In this document: in pieces, positions 32,675 to 43,245 of the stretch | Numbering within the stretch: position 1 is the first letter of the stretch | Layout: each line of letters starts with the position of its first letter | Source of the DNA: Boesenbergia rotunda | Lineage: Eukaryota; Streptophyta; Magnoliopsida; Zingiberales; Zingiberaceae | NCBI GenBank assembly: GCA_024364735.1 | Contig: JAGFNQ010001174.1 | Location: 376,086-440,085, forward strand | DNA length: 64,000 nt | Direction: 5' to 3' | Translations under genes and position numbers: made by a program | The notes under the pieces: generated by a model | Seen by the model: the letters and a program-made list of their open reading frames with translations, nothing else | Told to the model about the DNA's origin: nothing | Database searches by the model: none

Positions 32675-34307
32675 GCTTTGATTGAGGGGGAGCATCTATC
32701 AACATGGGTGGTTGATATTTGGTGCTCCAAAACATGGTCATTCCTAGTTAGGGATGTGCTCGTCATTTCCTCCATTTAATGGATATTTACTACCTATGAG
32801 GAATGATTTTTCATCTCGGATTTAGATGATTAGAGTTAAACGGAAATCATAAACTCCATATCTAATATAGATACATGGAAAATTTTCTCATGTGCTCTAT
32901 TTTATTGGTGTCACTTGAAAATTCTCTCATTTGTAGTTGTATACATTTGGGACTATAATTTATCAAGAGTACTCCAATATAGTTAACTCTATGGTTGAGA
33001 TAAACCTAGATCTGTGACTTATACAAACTGATCAAGATTTGGAAATTTAATCATATATTGATGCTAATTTGATTCAAGCAAGCCAAAATTTTCTTGTATG
33101 TGTTTTACGACTTTGGTTAAGAACAGCATGTTAACTTAGACTATGATGGTTCAAAATTTAGTATTCAAGTTCCATGACTTGTTTGTTTTCCCACTGATCA
33201 TGCTTTGATACAAACCTATAATTGATACTCAAGTTCATGCTTAGTACATACTGATCATGCTTTGATAGGGGTTAAAGTCTTGAATCTTGATTCAGATCTG
33301 TTTTTGTTGTTTTTATAGAAAGTCTTGAATCTTGTTGGGAATAAAACTTGGTTAAGGGAAATGAATTTTGATTAATGGAACTCTTTTAGGTATTAAGCCT
33401 AATTGTATTAGGGTTTGGTGTGTTTGACAGATGGAACAAATCTGTTTCTGAAACGTATCAGTTTCAGAAACCTTTCTGTGTCAAACCAGATCGGTCCCGT
33501 GACCGATCAGAGATTCTTATGATCGGTCTGGTAACCGATCAGATCAGGGAATTCCCTGATTGGGACAAAAATTCTCCGTCTGATCCCATTTCACCAGATT
33601 ACTTGATCATACTGATATAAACAAAGCTGATACAAACCTATTACGATTGGAATATACTCACCATACTTGGAGCAAATTTAATACTGATTCGATACAAACC
33701 CGTGTTGAAAATTTTGAAATTCATATGAACGGGTTGTTTGAATCATGTCTCTTGATCTCTTGCTCCTTGATGAGAAATAATTTTCCGTCGAGAGACCCAA
33801 ACTGTGTTTCAGGAATTATTTTAAAATACCTATTGTCTACCCCCGTATGGTCGGATGAGTTTTGGGAATTCCAAGTGTTAATGCAGTCTAATCTTGAACG
33901 AAGCAGAGTTACAGAAATTTTTCTGAAAACTGATCATCCATAGACAAATCTGATATTTTTCTGTATCAATCATCAGTCTAATGAAGCTGTATTATTTACT
34001 TGTCATATGAAACATATACATGTTGACTATGATATTTTTCTGTATATGTTGTCATGTGCAAATCACAATTACCTTTTATTATTTTGGGTTTTGGGAGAGG
34101 CCCTCGTTTAAGGGGGAGTGTGTTTAAACTTAATAACCATACTCTTTTCGATGTTTGACAAAAGGGAAGAGAATAGTTGATTAAGTTTAGGGCTGTGATA
34201 TTGTAGGGTTCCGAAGACTTTGATTCTCTTACGATAATTGAATGGACTTCAATTGATCTAATACCTAAACTTAAATCGGGATTGTCAAACAACAAAAAGG
34301 GGGAGAT
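32675..34307 (+). other. Untranslated interior of element C with GATCGGTC words and PPT
   Basis: Non-coding. GATCGGTCCCGTGACCGATC and a second word, GATCGGTCTGGTAACCGATC, lie at about 33489-33542, the same word as in this element's LTR. GGGGGAG tracts occur near 32687 and 34112, and the PPT AAAAAGGGGGAGAT ends at 34307. Confidence 0.7.
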
Positions 34308-34379
34308 TGTTGATACAGTCTGGCCCGATTGTTATTTTGGTGTTGACAACGATTTAAGTTTGGTTGAATGAATTCGGAT

Positions 34380-34690
34380 TAAGTCCAGGTGTATCGGGAG
34401 ATCGCACGCTGGCATGGAAAAAGACCTAGTGGGACTAGGTGAAGTCCAGTTGGATCGGGAAATCGCACGCTGGTATGGGAAAAGACCTAGTGGGACTAGG
34501 CACACCTAGTGGGACTAAGTGAAGTCCAGGTGGATCAGGAGATCGCACGCTGGCATGGGAAAAGACCTAGTGGGACTAGGCACACCTATTGGGATTAGGT
34601 GAAGTCCAGGTGGATCGGGGAGATCGCACGCTGGCATCAGAAAAGACCTAGTGAGACTAGGCACACCTAGTGGGACTAGGTGAAGTCCCG
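34380..34690. repeat. CCTAGTGGGACTAGG module array in LTR b
   Basis: Four units of about 75-80 bp closely matching the module array of element B (GACCTAGTGGGACTAGG, CACACCTAGTGGGACTAGG, GTGAAGTCCAG, GATCGGG..GATCGCACGCTGGCAT). Shared with B, although the flanking LTR sequence and the following palindrome array differ. Confidence 0.9.
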
Positions 34691-34789
34691 ATGAGTGAAG
34701 TTGGGCACGGAGTCTTGGTCCGGGGGACTGAGCACGAGTTAGAGAAGGCTAGGGAGCCCGTTCTTTTGACCTAAGGTTGAGTTGGAAGT

Positions 34790-35365
34790 CTCTGGATCGG
34801 TCTGGTAACCGATCAGGGAGATTGGCACGAACCCCTGTTGTGGATCGGTCTGGTGACCGATCCAGAGAAGTCTGATCAGTCTAGTGACCAATCCAGAGAA
34901 GTCTGATCGGTCTAGTGACCGATCTAGAGAAGTCTGATAGGTCTAGTGACCGATCAGGGAGAGAACAAAAGCTTTTTAGTTCGGCTTCAGTGTGGCTTCA
35001 GATCGTTCTGGTGAACGATCAGAGAACCTTGATCGGTCCTCATGACCGATCAAATTGTCGCAAGGTTTCTCACCTGGACCGATTAGGATGGCTCCTAATC
35101 GGTCAGGGAGTGACCTGATCGGTCACCAGACCGATCAGGGCACACCCTGATAGGTCTGGTGACCGATCAGACGTGTAGTTCTTGCGGGTTGTGGCAAGCA
35201 GACTGCTGGTGACCGATCTGGTGACCGATCAGGGTCAGTTCGCGATTTCTCTTTTCTCACTGTGGACCGATCAAGCTTGATCCTGATCGGTCAGGGCTAA
35301 CCCTGATCGATCTAGTGATCGATCAGGGTCCTCTCTGATCGGTCTGGTGACCGATCAGTAGCTGT
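34790..35365. repeat. GATCGGTC...GACCGATC palindrome array in LTR b
   Basis: About 15 words such as GATCGGTCTGGTGACCGATC, each able to fold into an 8-bp hairpin with a TGG(T) loop, plus halves in both orientations, spread over about 575 bp. Two copies of the same word are in the interior at 33489-33542. Confidence 0.9.
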
Positions 35366-36239
35366 AACTTTAATTCAAAATCACTGTCAGACTTTTGATG
35401 GCGTCTGCGTTTTCTCTACTACTTGCTGATATTGTGTGATATTGTTTGATATACATTTACTATGCTTCTGTTTGAGTGTGCAGGCTTTACAGGGATGATT
35501 CAAACAAAGGAGGAGAGTCAATTGGGGACTTTCCATGTATCAGGTTTGGTTGTTTCTCCTTCTCAGGTTTCAACGGACGCTGGCGCTGCTGGCAATGACT
35601 GGAAGCTGACCTGGGGCTCGACTGGGGCTCGGCTGAGGAGAGCTCAGGGAGTACAGGAGAGGTCAAGGTAGTTGGGATGTCTCAAATAAGCAGTTGGGAG
35701 CTGCAAAGGAGTGTCTGGCGACAACAACAACAGGTTAAGTTGGCTGGCGATGAAGAGAAGGAGTGGGGCTCTGAGGTTCTCTGTTGCGGCAACACTTGAT
35801 TATCCTTTGGCAATCACTGTGAACCAAAAAGCTTGAGGGTACACTCTAATACTTTGATTCTTGAGATAGTTGAGCGCTTGGAAGAGGAAAAGATAGGGAT
35901 GGCAATGGGGCGGGTCGGGGACGGGTTTGCCGTCCCCATACCCGTCCCCGAAGTAAATCTCCATCCCCGAACCCGTCCCCATCCCCGCCTCTACTTAATC
36001 GGGGAATCCCCATCCCCGAACCCACGGGGAGTAAATCTCCATCCCCGTCCCCATCTCCGTCTCCATCTCCACTTGAAATATCCATTTTTTTTCCTCATTC
36101 CCATTTTTTTTCTTTAGCCTAATGCAAATAGTTAATCAAATTAACAAAGACATACAGAGACAATATTATAACCATTAAAAATATAATGCAAAAAATTTTA
36201 ATTAACAATCCAGTGAAATATAATAATAACAATTAAACA

Positions 36240-36610
36240 ATAAAAAATCAGAAATTAACAATTAAACAAAAGTTCTACAGCAAACTCATCACATATCAAG
36301 TTCTTCTACAGCAAACTCAATAACTCATCACAAAAAAATTCTACGGCAATGATTATAAGGTTCTGTAGCAGAAATTAACATACATTTAGTATCACATATT
36401 CCCAAACTCATCACATATCAAAGTACAATAAAAAATCAGAAATTAACCATTAAACAAAAGTTCTACAGCAAACTCATCACATATCAAGTTCTTCTACATC
36501 AAACTCATCACAAAAAAAGTTCTACGGCAATGATTATAAAGTTATGCAGCAGAGATTAACATACATTTAGTATCACATGTTCCCAAACTCATCACATATC
36601 AAAGTATCAA
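36240..36610. repeat. Tandem duplication of about 185 bp inside the hAT element
   Basis: Two consecutive copies of a block starting AACAAAAGTTCTACAGCAAA and ending CAAACTCATCACATATCAAA, with small differences. Within each copy the phrase ACTCATCACATATCAA is itself repeated. Located between the transposase 3' end and the left terminus. Confidence 0.85.
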
Positions 36611-37874
36611 ACTCATCACAATCATGATTTCTTTTACATGTCAAACTCATCTCAAAAAATAAAGCTCCTCTTGCCTTTCTGCCTGGAAATGCAGAGATTG
36701 AAATGGTTTACGTAACTTCCCCATCAGATAATTAAGAGATAGAGGGAGATCCCATGCATGAGTATGACTCCAACTCCTACAAGATATTAAGGCATACAAG
36801 GAAAAAATATATAGATAAACTTAAAACACTTTAATATAATAACAAAAACAACTTATTACTTACCTCTATATCAAAATCATTATCGAACTTTTGATCATTT
36901 GAAATTGTAGAATCTAATAATTAAGACAAAACAAATAACAAATATTAGTATATTACAAATGAAAAGAATGAAATATTTGAAATAACTTCATTTGAAACTT
37001 TTTAGTACCTTGAATTTCACTCCATAACCAATCTCGAGCACACATCAAAGCCTCCACAGTTTTAGGATGAAGCCTACTACGGTGAGCACTTAAAACTCTA
37101 CCGCTAGTACTGAATGTTGATTCAGAAGCAACAGTTGTCACAGGAATGGCCAACACATCCTTAGCAATATCATGTAAGATGGGATATTTGATCCCATTTG
37201 TCTTCCACCAACATAAGATATCAAAGTCACTTGTATTTCTTGGCAAGAGTGACTCTTCTAAATAATAATCCAAGTCCGACTTTTCATTTTCAGTACTAAT
37301 ATAAGAATCCATAAACATCTCAAATTTATCGGCATAAGTACTACGTTTAGGAAGTGGAGGCCTTGAAGATGAATATTGTGAAACTTTCACTTCCTGAGAT
37401 TGTTTAGATTTCTTCTTATACTCTTCAACCATGTCACATAACTTGTATTTTAGTTTTTGAATCTCAAATGAAGACAAATCACCATAAACAAGAGGATAAT
37501 AGAACTGAATTGTCTTCATCTTATACCTTGGATCTAAAATGCTCCCAATTGCCAACAAACAATTCATCACATACTAATACTTTTCAAACTTTCCTTTCAT
37601 ATTTGTTGTCATTGTTTTCACCATGCTATCATCTGAAAGAAGTCAATCACTAATTTCCAACTTAATATCGCAAATAGTTGAGAAGAAAAGATTTATAGTG
37701 GGATATTTAGTCCCTGAAAACAACTCTGTGGCATCATAAAACATTTCTAATCTAGAAGAAATATGTCCCACTTTTGACTAATCTTCTTCTGTGGGAACTC
37801 TTTTATATAAAGTCTCACGTTGCTTCAAACGAGCAAACACATCTTTATATTCACTAGTACAAAAAAGACCTTTA

Positions 37875-38030
37875 ACAACGGCTTTTAACACCGATTGTAT
37901 TAAAACCGGTGTTAAAAAAAAAGGCGGTGGCATTTTTGTAATTATTTGAACTTTAAAATACTTTTAACACCGGTTCTTTTAACAACCGGTGTTAAAAATA
38001 TATTTAACTACGGTTTTATAAATAACCGGG
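37875..38030. repeat. Left subterminal AACACCGGTT words of the CACTA element
   Basis: Four or five inverted words such as AACCGGTGTTAAAA and AACACCGGTTCTTTTAACAA. The partner array is at 40515-40895. Subterminal repeats of this kind are the usual transposase binding sites of CACTA elements. Confidence 0.85.
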
Positions 38031-38129
38031 GGCATATGTTATAATTATTTGAACTTTAATGTTAAATACCAGATTTTTGAATGGGTGAATAGGTAAATTT
38101 CAAAAAAATTAGGGACCTAGTTGTAATTA

Positions 38130-38972
38130 CCCGAACTTGGAGGGCCTTTTTGTAAAAATGCCAAAACTATTAACTTGCCCTAACTCATTCGAAATTTGCA
38201 TCAGCCGTTTTTTTTTCCCCCAACACCACAACGAGAGCAGTTGTTCGCCCGACGCCGCCGCTGTCGCCTCTCCCCGACGCCACCGCCGTCGCCGTCATCT
38301 CTCCCCGACGCCGCCGCTGTCTCTCTCTCTCCTTCGTCCTCTTCTCCTTCTTCTTCTCCTGTCTTCTCCGGTGCGTACAAACCGGGTGTACCCTCGCCGG
38401 CGCCAGCGCAACGTTGCTTCGCTTGGAAACCTAGCCAACGCCGTCGAACTTGCCAATCAACGCCGAGAGCCGACCGACGATCGTGCTTCTTGATCCCTGC
38501 CAGACTTCACAGTAGGTAAGGATTTTAATTAGGGGTTGTTATGGGAGATGGAGTTTTGGGCTTCTAGGTACTTGCCGTGGGTGGTTCTCGCGATTTCCTT
38601 TAATTTTGGGTGGCGGATCGTTTTGTTATGCTATGCTTCTAATGTGTCATTTTGATATTTATTTCATCAGTCATCACCAATTGTAGAATGCAAGCTCCTT
38701 TTTTGGTAACGTACTTGGATGCACTACATAGTTAAGTAGATGTGCCGATCTTGATATAGTTTTACTGGAATTTAGAGGTCTCTATGGTGTTCTTCAAGTA
38801 TAGAGCAATATGAACCTAAACATGCCACAGTAAATGACTGAAATGCTAACACATCGATGGCTTCCCGCCCAATACCTTTCATTCACACTTCAAACATTTA
38901 GCAAAGCTTTCAGATTGCCAGTCGTGTGATTTTCTTTGATGAAATGCATATTTGCTTATGCTTCTTTTCTAG
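38130..38972 (+). other. CACTA interior before the kinesin exons, possible 5' exon/UTR
   Basis: A GC-rich, Arg/Pro-coding low-complexity stretch (38220-38510, rich in CGCCGCC and CTCTCCC) is followed at about 38515 by a possible splice donor (CAGTAGGTAAG), then intron-like AT-rich sequence to 38972. This could be a captured 5' UTR or first exon. No protein family is recognised; confidence is low. Confidence 0.35.
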
Positions 38973-39896
38973 ATTGTCTAACAAATCCAAATTGCTAATT
39001 TCTGGGACAAAGGCTCCATCAACATCTACCTCATATGACATTAGTGAGGTTAGACAGTTACAGCAGAATGATAAGTTGTTGCGCCAGTCTATTGAGGATG
39101 AAGTTAACAAACTTAAAAGTGAAGTATCACATTGGAAACATTTAGAGGTATGTGTGTGATACTGTGGATATAATTCGGAATGCCTATCAGTATCTAAAAG
39201 CTGATTGATTGGCTCATATTCTGTATGATCTATACTCTTTTGGTGTCAGGAAGTTGGAAATGCTGAAACTTTGAAGCTTCGCAAGATGCTGGAGAGTGAA
39301 GCTAGTCAGAAACAGACACTTGAAGAAGAAATAGCAATGCTGAAAAGTCAGTTATTGCAATTAAGTTTCCAGGCTGACGAGGTACATGACTAAAAATTAT
39401 TTCTATGCAATCATCTTGAGCATGTCTGCAATTTCCTCAGCAATCATGCCATTTTTTTTGAATATATATATATATATATATATCCAGCTTGAATGAGTTT
39501 ATCATCTGATTGAGTTTATTTATGATTTAGACTAAGAGAAGCCTTGACAGAGGTGTGCCCTCAAAATTATCAACAGGATTTGACTCCCTTGTTTCTCAAG
39601 CTAGACATTCGCAGCTTAGAGATTCAGCATATGGACCTAAGGTTTCAATTGCTAAACTATTTGAACAAGGTGCTAGTTCAGATCTTTCAATGAATTATCC
39701 ATCAAAATTTACCGATAAATTATACAACTTGGTGATATTAATGGTTAATGAAAATTTATTGAGTTTGATTTTGGAATTTTTTAAATGGTTCATCCTTTGT
39801 CAGTGGGTTTGCACAAGATACTGTCATTGCTTGAATCTGAAGATCTTGATGTTCGAGTTCATGCGGTGAAAGTTGTAGCAAATCTAGCAGCTGAAG
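38973..39896 (+). pseudogene. Captured exons of an ARK-type (armadillo-repeat) kinesin
   Basis: Four exon blocks with consensus splice borders join in one open frame: 38973-39147, 39250-39381, 39531-39669 and 39804-39896. The first three encode a coiled-coil stalk (KSKLLISGTKAPSTSTSYD, LRQSIEDEVNKLKSEVSHW, LRKMLESEASQKQTLEEEI, MLKSQLLQLSFQADE) ending SIAKLFEQ. The fourth starts the first armadillo repeat (GLHKILSLLESEDLDVRVHA, VKVVANLAAE). This stalk-to-armadillo junction is characteristic of plant ARK/KIN-U kinesins, plus-end-directed motors that act on microtubules in root-hair growth and spindle assembly. The motor domain and remaining armadillo repeats are absent. Introns, one with a (TA)n run at about 39466-39482, are retained, so capture was at the DNA level. 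Whether the fragment is transcribed is unknown. Confidence 0.8.
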
Positions 39897-39989
39897 GTGG
39901 CCTTTAACTTACGCATCTTTGCTGTCTATAGTCTGATTCTAATGTTTATCCTTTTCTGCTAATGTGTCATTTTGATATTTATTTGTAGT

Positions 39990-40268
39990 GCCAAAAATAA
40001 ACTGGCAATACAGAGTGTGGATATTATGTAATGAGACATATGCTCAACATTGTCTCGGCGATCATAGTTGATTCATGGGACAAGGTAATTGAAGTTTTTT
40101 TAATTTTATAGATTTAATTATGTCTGGTTGAGTTGATAAGCTATTTTTTTATATAAATATACCTTGCAGAGATTCACAAATAAGGATCCATTCTCCGAAG
40201 ATGAGATTGATGACATCAAAAGATGTTGGGCAACTTATTTGTTAGAGGTTGCCAATGTAAAAGTTTAG
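39990..40268 (+). pseudogene. Ulp1-like (C48 cysteine protease) C-terminal fragment
   Basis: At 40011-40084 the frame reads ECGYYVMRHMLNIVSAI, resembling the catalytic-cysteine block (DCGYYVMR) of Ulp1-type SUMO proteases. A GTAATT...GCAG intron follows and the frame continues at about 40170 (RFTNKDPFSEDEIDDIKRCW, ATYLLEV). Transposon-borne Ulp1-like genes are known in plant CACTA and MULE elements, so this may be a remnant of the parent CACTA rather than a host capture. The catalytic His and Asp blocks are missing, so it is inactive as it stands. Confidence 0.6.
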
Positions 40269-40514
40269 GATAGTTTAATGTAAAAGTTAGAGGTTGCTAA
40301 TTTTGACAGCTTGCAGTATTACTAATTAATGTAAAAGTTAGAGACCACTAGCATTGATTTCCATTAGTGTTCTTCCTTACATTGTATTGTTGCATTTACT
40401 TAATTCATGGTGTGTTATTGATTATGGATAAACTATTATATTATTGTGTTCTTTTATATGTCTAGAAAAATTATAAATAAAAATAAATATGAAATTTATA
40501 TAAAAAATTAAGAC

Positions 40515-40895
40515 TTTTGACACCGGTTGTTTCTAGAACCGGTGTTAAAACATCATTTTTAACACCGGTTGTTTCCAGAACCGGTGTTAAAAATGATGTT
40601 TTAACACCGGTTGTTTCCAGAACCGGTGTTAAAAATGATATTTTAACACCGGTTGTTTCCAGAACTGGTGTTAAAAATGATGTTTGAACGCCGGTTATTT
40701 AAAATAACCGGTGTCTAAAATAGCTTTCCCGCCTCATAATTGAACTTTTAACAACGGTTATTAACCGGTGTTAAATCTATATATTACACCGGTTTGTTAA
40801 CCGGTGTTAAAAGTCTATACTTACAATGCCGGCTGGATCAACACCGATTCCGGAACCGGTGTTAAAAGTCGAAAATAACCGGTGTTAAAAGCCTT
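40515..40895. repeat. Right subterminal AACACCGGTTGTTTCCAGAA-type array of the CACTA element
   Basis: Four near-identical units of about 40 bp (AACACCGGTTGTTTCCAGAA then CCGGTGTTAAAAATGATNTT) at 40518-40680, then five shorter diverged words to 40895. Each unit is an inverted repeat of AACACCGGTT. Confidence 0.9.
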
Positions 40896-43029
40896 TTTTC
40901 CACTAGTGATTCCAATGCGGTGTTAAGCATTAAATATGTAGAGTTCCATCGTGTTTTGCAATCAAGTTCCAATTTTTTAGTGTTTGGAATCTTCAATTGT
41001 CGAGCTGTTTCAACAAATTTTTCATCTCCTTTTGGCGTTGCTGTCCAAAATCCAACACTATAATGAATAACTTCAATACTATCACTAATTAAGTCTAGCC
41101 GATCCCTCACAAACAAATTTAAAATATGGGCACAACACCGCATGTGAAATAACTTTCCTTCTAAAATTAGTGAACTTGGAGGAAGTTTGTCTAGAATAAG
41201 ATCAATCATTGCATCATTAGTTGTGCAATTAACAACAGTTAAAGTAGATAACTTACGATCCAAGTTCCAATCCAAGAGGCAATCGACAAGGACATTTGCA
41301 AGAACCTCAGCAGTATGCGGACATGGCACATATACAAACCTAGTAACAAAACAAATAGAATAAATTTTAATAATAATAGTAATATTTTTAATGGTAATTA
41401 CAAGTACAACATTAAAGAGCTGAATAAATTTTACCTCACAAGGCGACTTTGTAATTTCCATGAAACATCGATGAAATGTGAAGTGATGGCCATAAATCTT
41501 CTTTTCTGATTACTTGACGTCCACATATCAGTTGTCAATGCAATCCGACTAGCATTTGAGTCTAATAATTTCATTGTTTGATCTCTTTGATACTCAAATA
41601 TCTTCATGATGTCGTTTTTGATTGAGTTTCGAGAAACAACTTTAAATAATGGTTGTAAGGAATAAGAGTACCTTCTAAACCCCACATGATCAACCATCGA
41701 TAAAGGATATTCATGCAATGTAATCATATTGGCAAGCTCTGCCCTCCCATGATCTTGGTTGAAATGATATGTCCCAAGCATTGTTGCCCCATCATCGGAT
41801 TTTGTTGGCTGCAATATTGATTGTTTTATGATCTTCTAATTTTTGAACAAACATGATTTGATGTGGTCAAGTAAATGACTTGTACCATTCTTACTTTCAC
41901 CACCTAAGGACTTCTTACAATCTTTACAAACCGCTTTCCATTTTCCTCCAATTAGTTTTCTCTCGAAATGATCCCATGCAGGAGATCTAAATTTTCTTTT
42001 ATTTCCACCCTCTGATCCCTTACTTTCAGCATCTAAATTCTCATTTGGAGGCGTTTCGTTTGCATCGATTGAAACACTCTCATCTTGGGACTGTGATGTT
42101 GTCAATCCAGGTGCTTGAGCTTGACTTCCCATAGTTGGAGCATTTTCCATAGCATCCTCAACCTCTATCATTCATTTCCATCTGAGATAATATATCATTA
42201 TATCAAAATGCATAAATAATAATAATGAACAAGCAAATGATCCATACATACATCATCTATCTGATAATGGAAGTTAAGTCATAACAATATCAAAGTTACT
42301 GTTTAACCATATATAGTCAATTGACAATGGAAGTTAAGCCATAACAATATCAGAAACAGTGTTCTTGCTTATTCACGTTTGATGAAAAGAAATGATTGAG
42401 CATGCAAGAAACAGTGTTTGAGCTAAAAAGTGTCTCATTGAATTTTCATATAAGAACATGAACTCCTGTGAAATACCTAAACAATGAACTTGGACAGAAA
42501 GAATGTCAAATACATTAAAAAGAGTCATCGTATTCCAAATGTCACAGAAAGTGATTTAATAAACTCCAACTTTCCTGTACTAATTATAGAACCCAACATT
42601 TTATACTTTACAAAATAAAAGAATGAAAATAAATGATCCATCATGGTGTGGATGAAACAAGTTTACTATCACTGAGGAAAAGTCCAGTATAAGGTTGTAA
42701 TGTTAAGGAAATGGATTAGAAAATAATGGCATCAAGTTAGCCAGATAACTAGAAGAGACAATGATTATGGTGCGCGATGTAACTCTGGCAAAGTTGTCAA
42801 CTGATAAAATCGATCAATTTTTGTCATTTTTGTCTCAGATAAAAATGAACATCAGATCGATTTTTGTCTCAGAGCGATATCAGATAAAATCAGATAAAAA
42901 CGAACATCAGACTCTCATCAGAGTCAAAAACAACGAACATTAGAGCGAAAAAATCGATCGATCAAAAAAATGAGTAACTTTTCGAGTTTTCATCACTCAC
43001 CAAGTGCACACAGCCAAGTACTTCTGCAG

Positions 43030-43245
43030 AGACAAGTGAGCGAGCGGCGATTGGGAGCGGCGACTGGGAGCAGAGAAGAGAAGAGTTGAAGACGGCTGGG
43101 AGTGGCGACTGGGAGCAGAGAAGACGGCGACTGGGAGCAAAGAAGAGAAGAGTTGAAGACGGATGGGAGCAGTGACTGGGAGCAGAGGAGAAGAGTTGAA
43201 GATGGCTGGGTTCGCTGGAGCGGCGATTGGGAGCAGAGAAGAAGA
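43030..43245. repeat. Short GC-rich tandem repeats (GGCGACTGGGAGCAGAGAAG) in the hAT element
   Basis: About eight irregular copies of GCGACTGGGAGCAGAGAAGA-type units between the transposase 5' end and the right terminus. The open frames across it are low-complexity shadows. Confidence 0.8.

Larger units (their letters stand above)
37852..40908. mobile_element. Pack-type CACTA transposon (3.06 kb) carrying host-gene exons
   Basis: Starts CACTAGTACAAAAAAGACCT and ends, inverted, CACTAGTGGAAAAAAGGCTT. Flanked by the 3-bp duplication ATT (37849-37851 and 40909-40911), as expected for CACTA. Subterminal arrays of AACACCGGTT/AACCGGTGTT words lie inside both ends (37875-38030, 40515-40895). There is no TNP2-like transposase. 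The interior holds exons of an ARK-type kinesin (38973-39896) and an Ulp1-like fragment (39990-40268). The element is inserted in the second exon of the hAT transposase. Its mobility would need a transposase elsewhere. Confidence 0.92.
36953..42171 (-). pseudogene. hAT transposase (BED finger, catalytic core, dimerisation domain), split by CACTA
   Basis: Minus strand, 5' to 3'. N-terminal acidic segment and BED zinc finger (42171-41836; WDHFERK, WKAVCKDCKK, TSHLLDHIKSC). A TAG follows, then the same frame continues (41814-41455; TYHFNQDHGRAELANMI, ALTTDMWTSSNQKRRFMAIT). An intron with GTAAAA...CTAG borders lies at about 41455-41345. The second exon (VLVDCLLDWNLDRKLSTLTV, MRCCAHILNLFVRD, LDCKTRWNSTYLML) runs to 40909, where CACTA is inserted, and resumes at 37851 (KDVFARLKQRETLYKRVP). 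It ends with the hAT C-terminal dimerisation domain (37570-36990; DYYLEESLLP, ILCWWKTNGIKYPILHDIA, STSGRVLSAHRSRL). Besides the insertion, at least three stops (near 41836, 37660, 37575) inactivate it. Confidence 0.92.

Noticed and set aside
35800..36117. Gly/Asp and Pro/His-rich frames at the hAT left end
   Set aside because: Shadows of the GGGGATGGGGACGGG subterminal repeats.
38137..38519. Arg/Pro-rich open frames at the start of the CACTA interior as a gene
   Set aside because: Composition-driven in a CGCC-rich stretch with two frames open at once; kept only as a possible captured UTR or exon.
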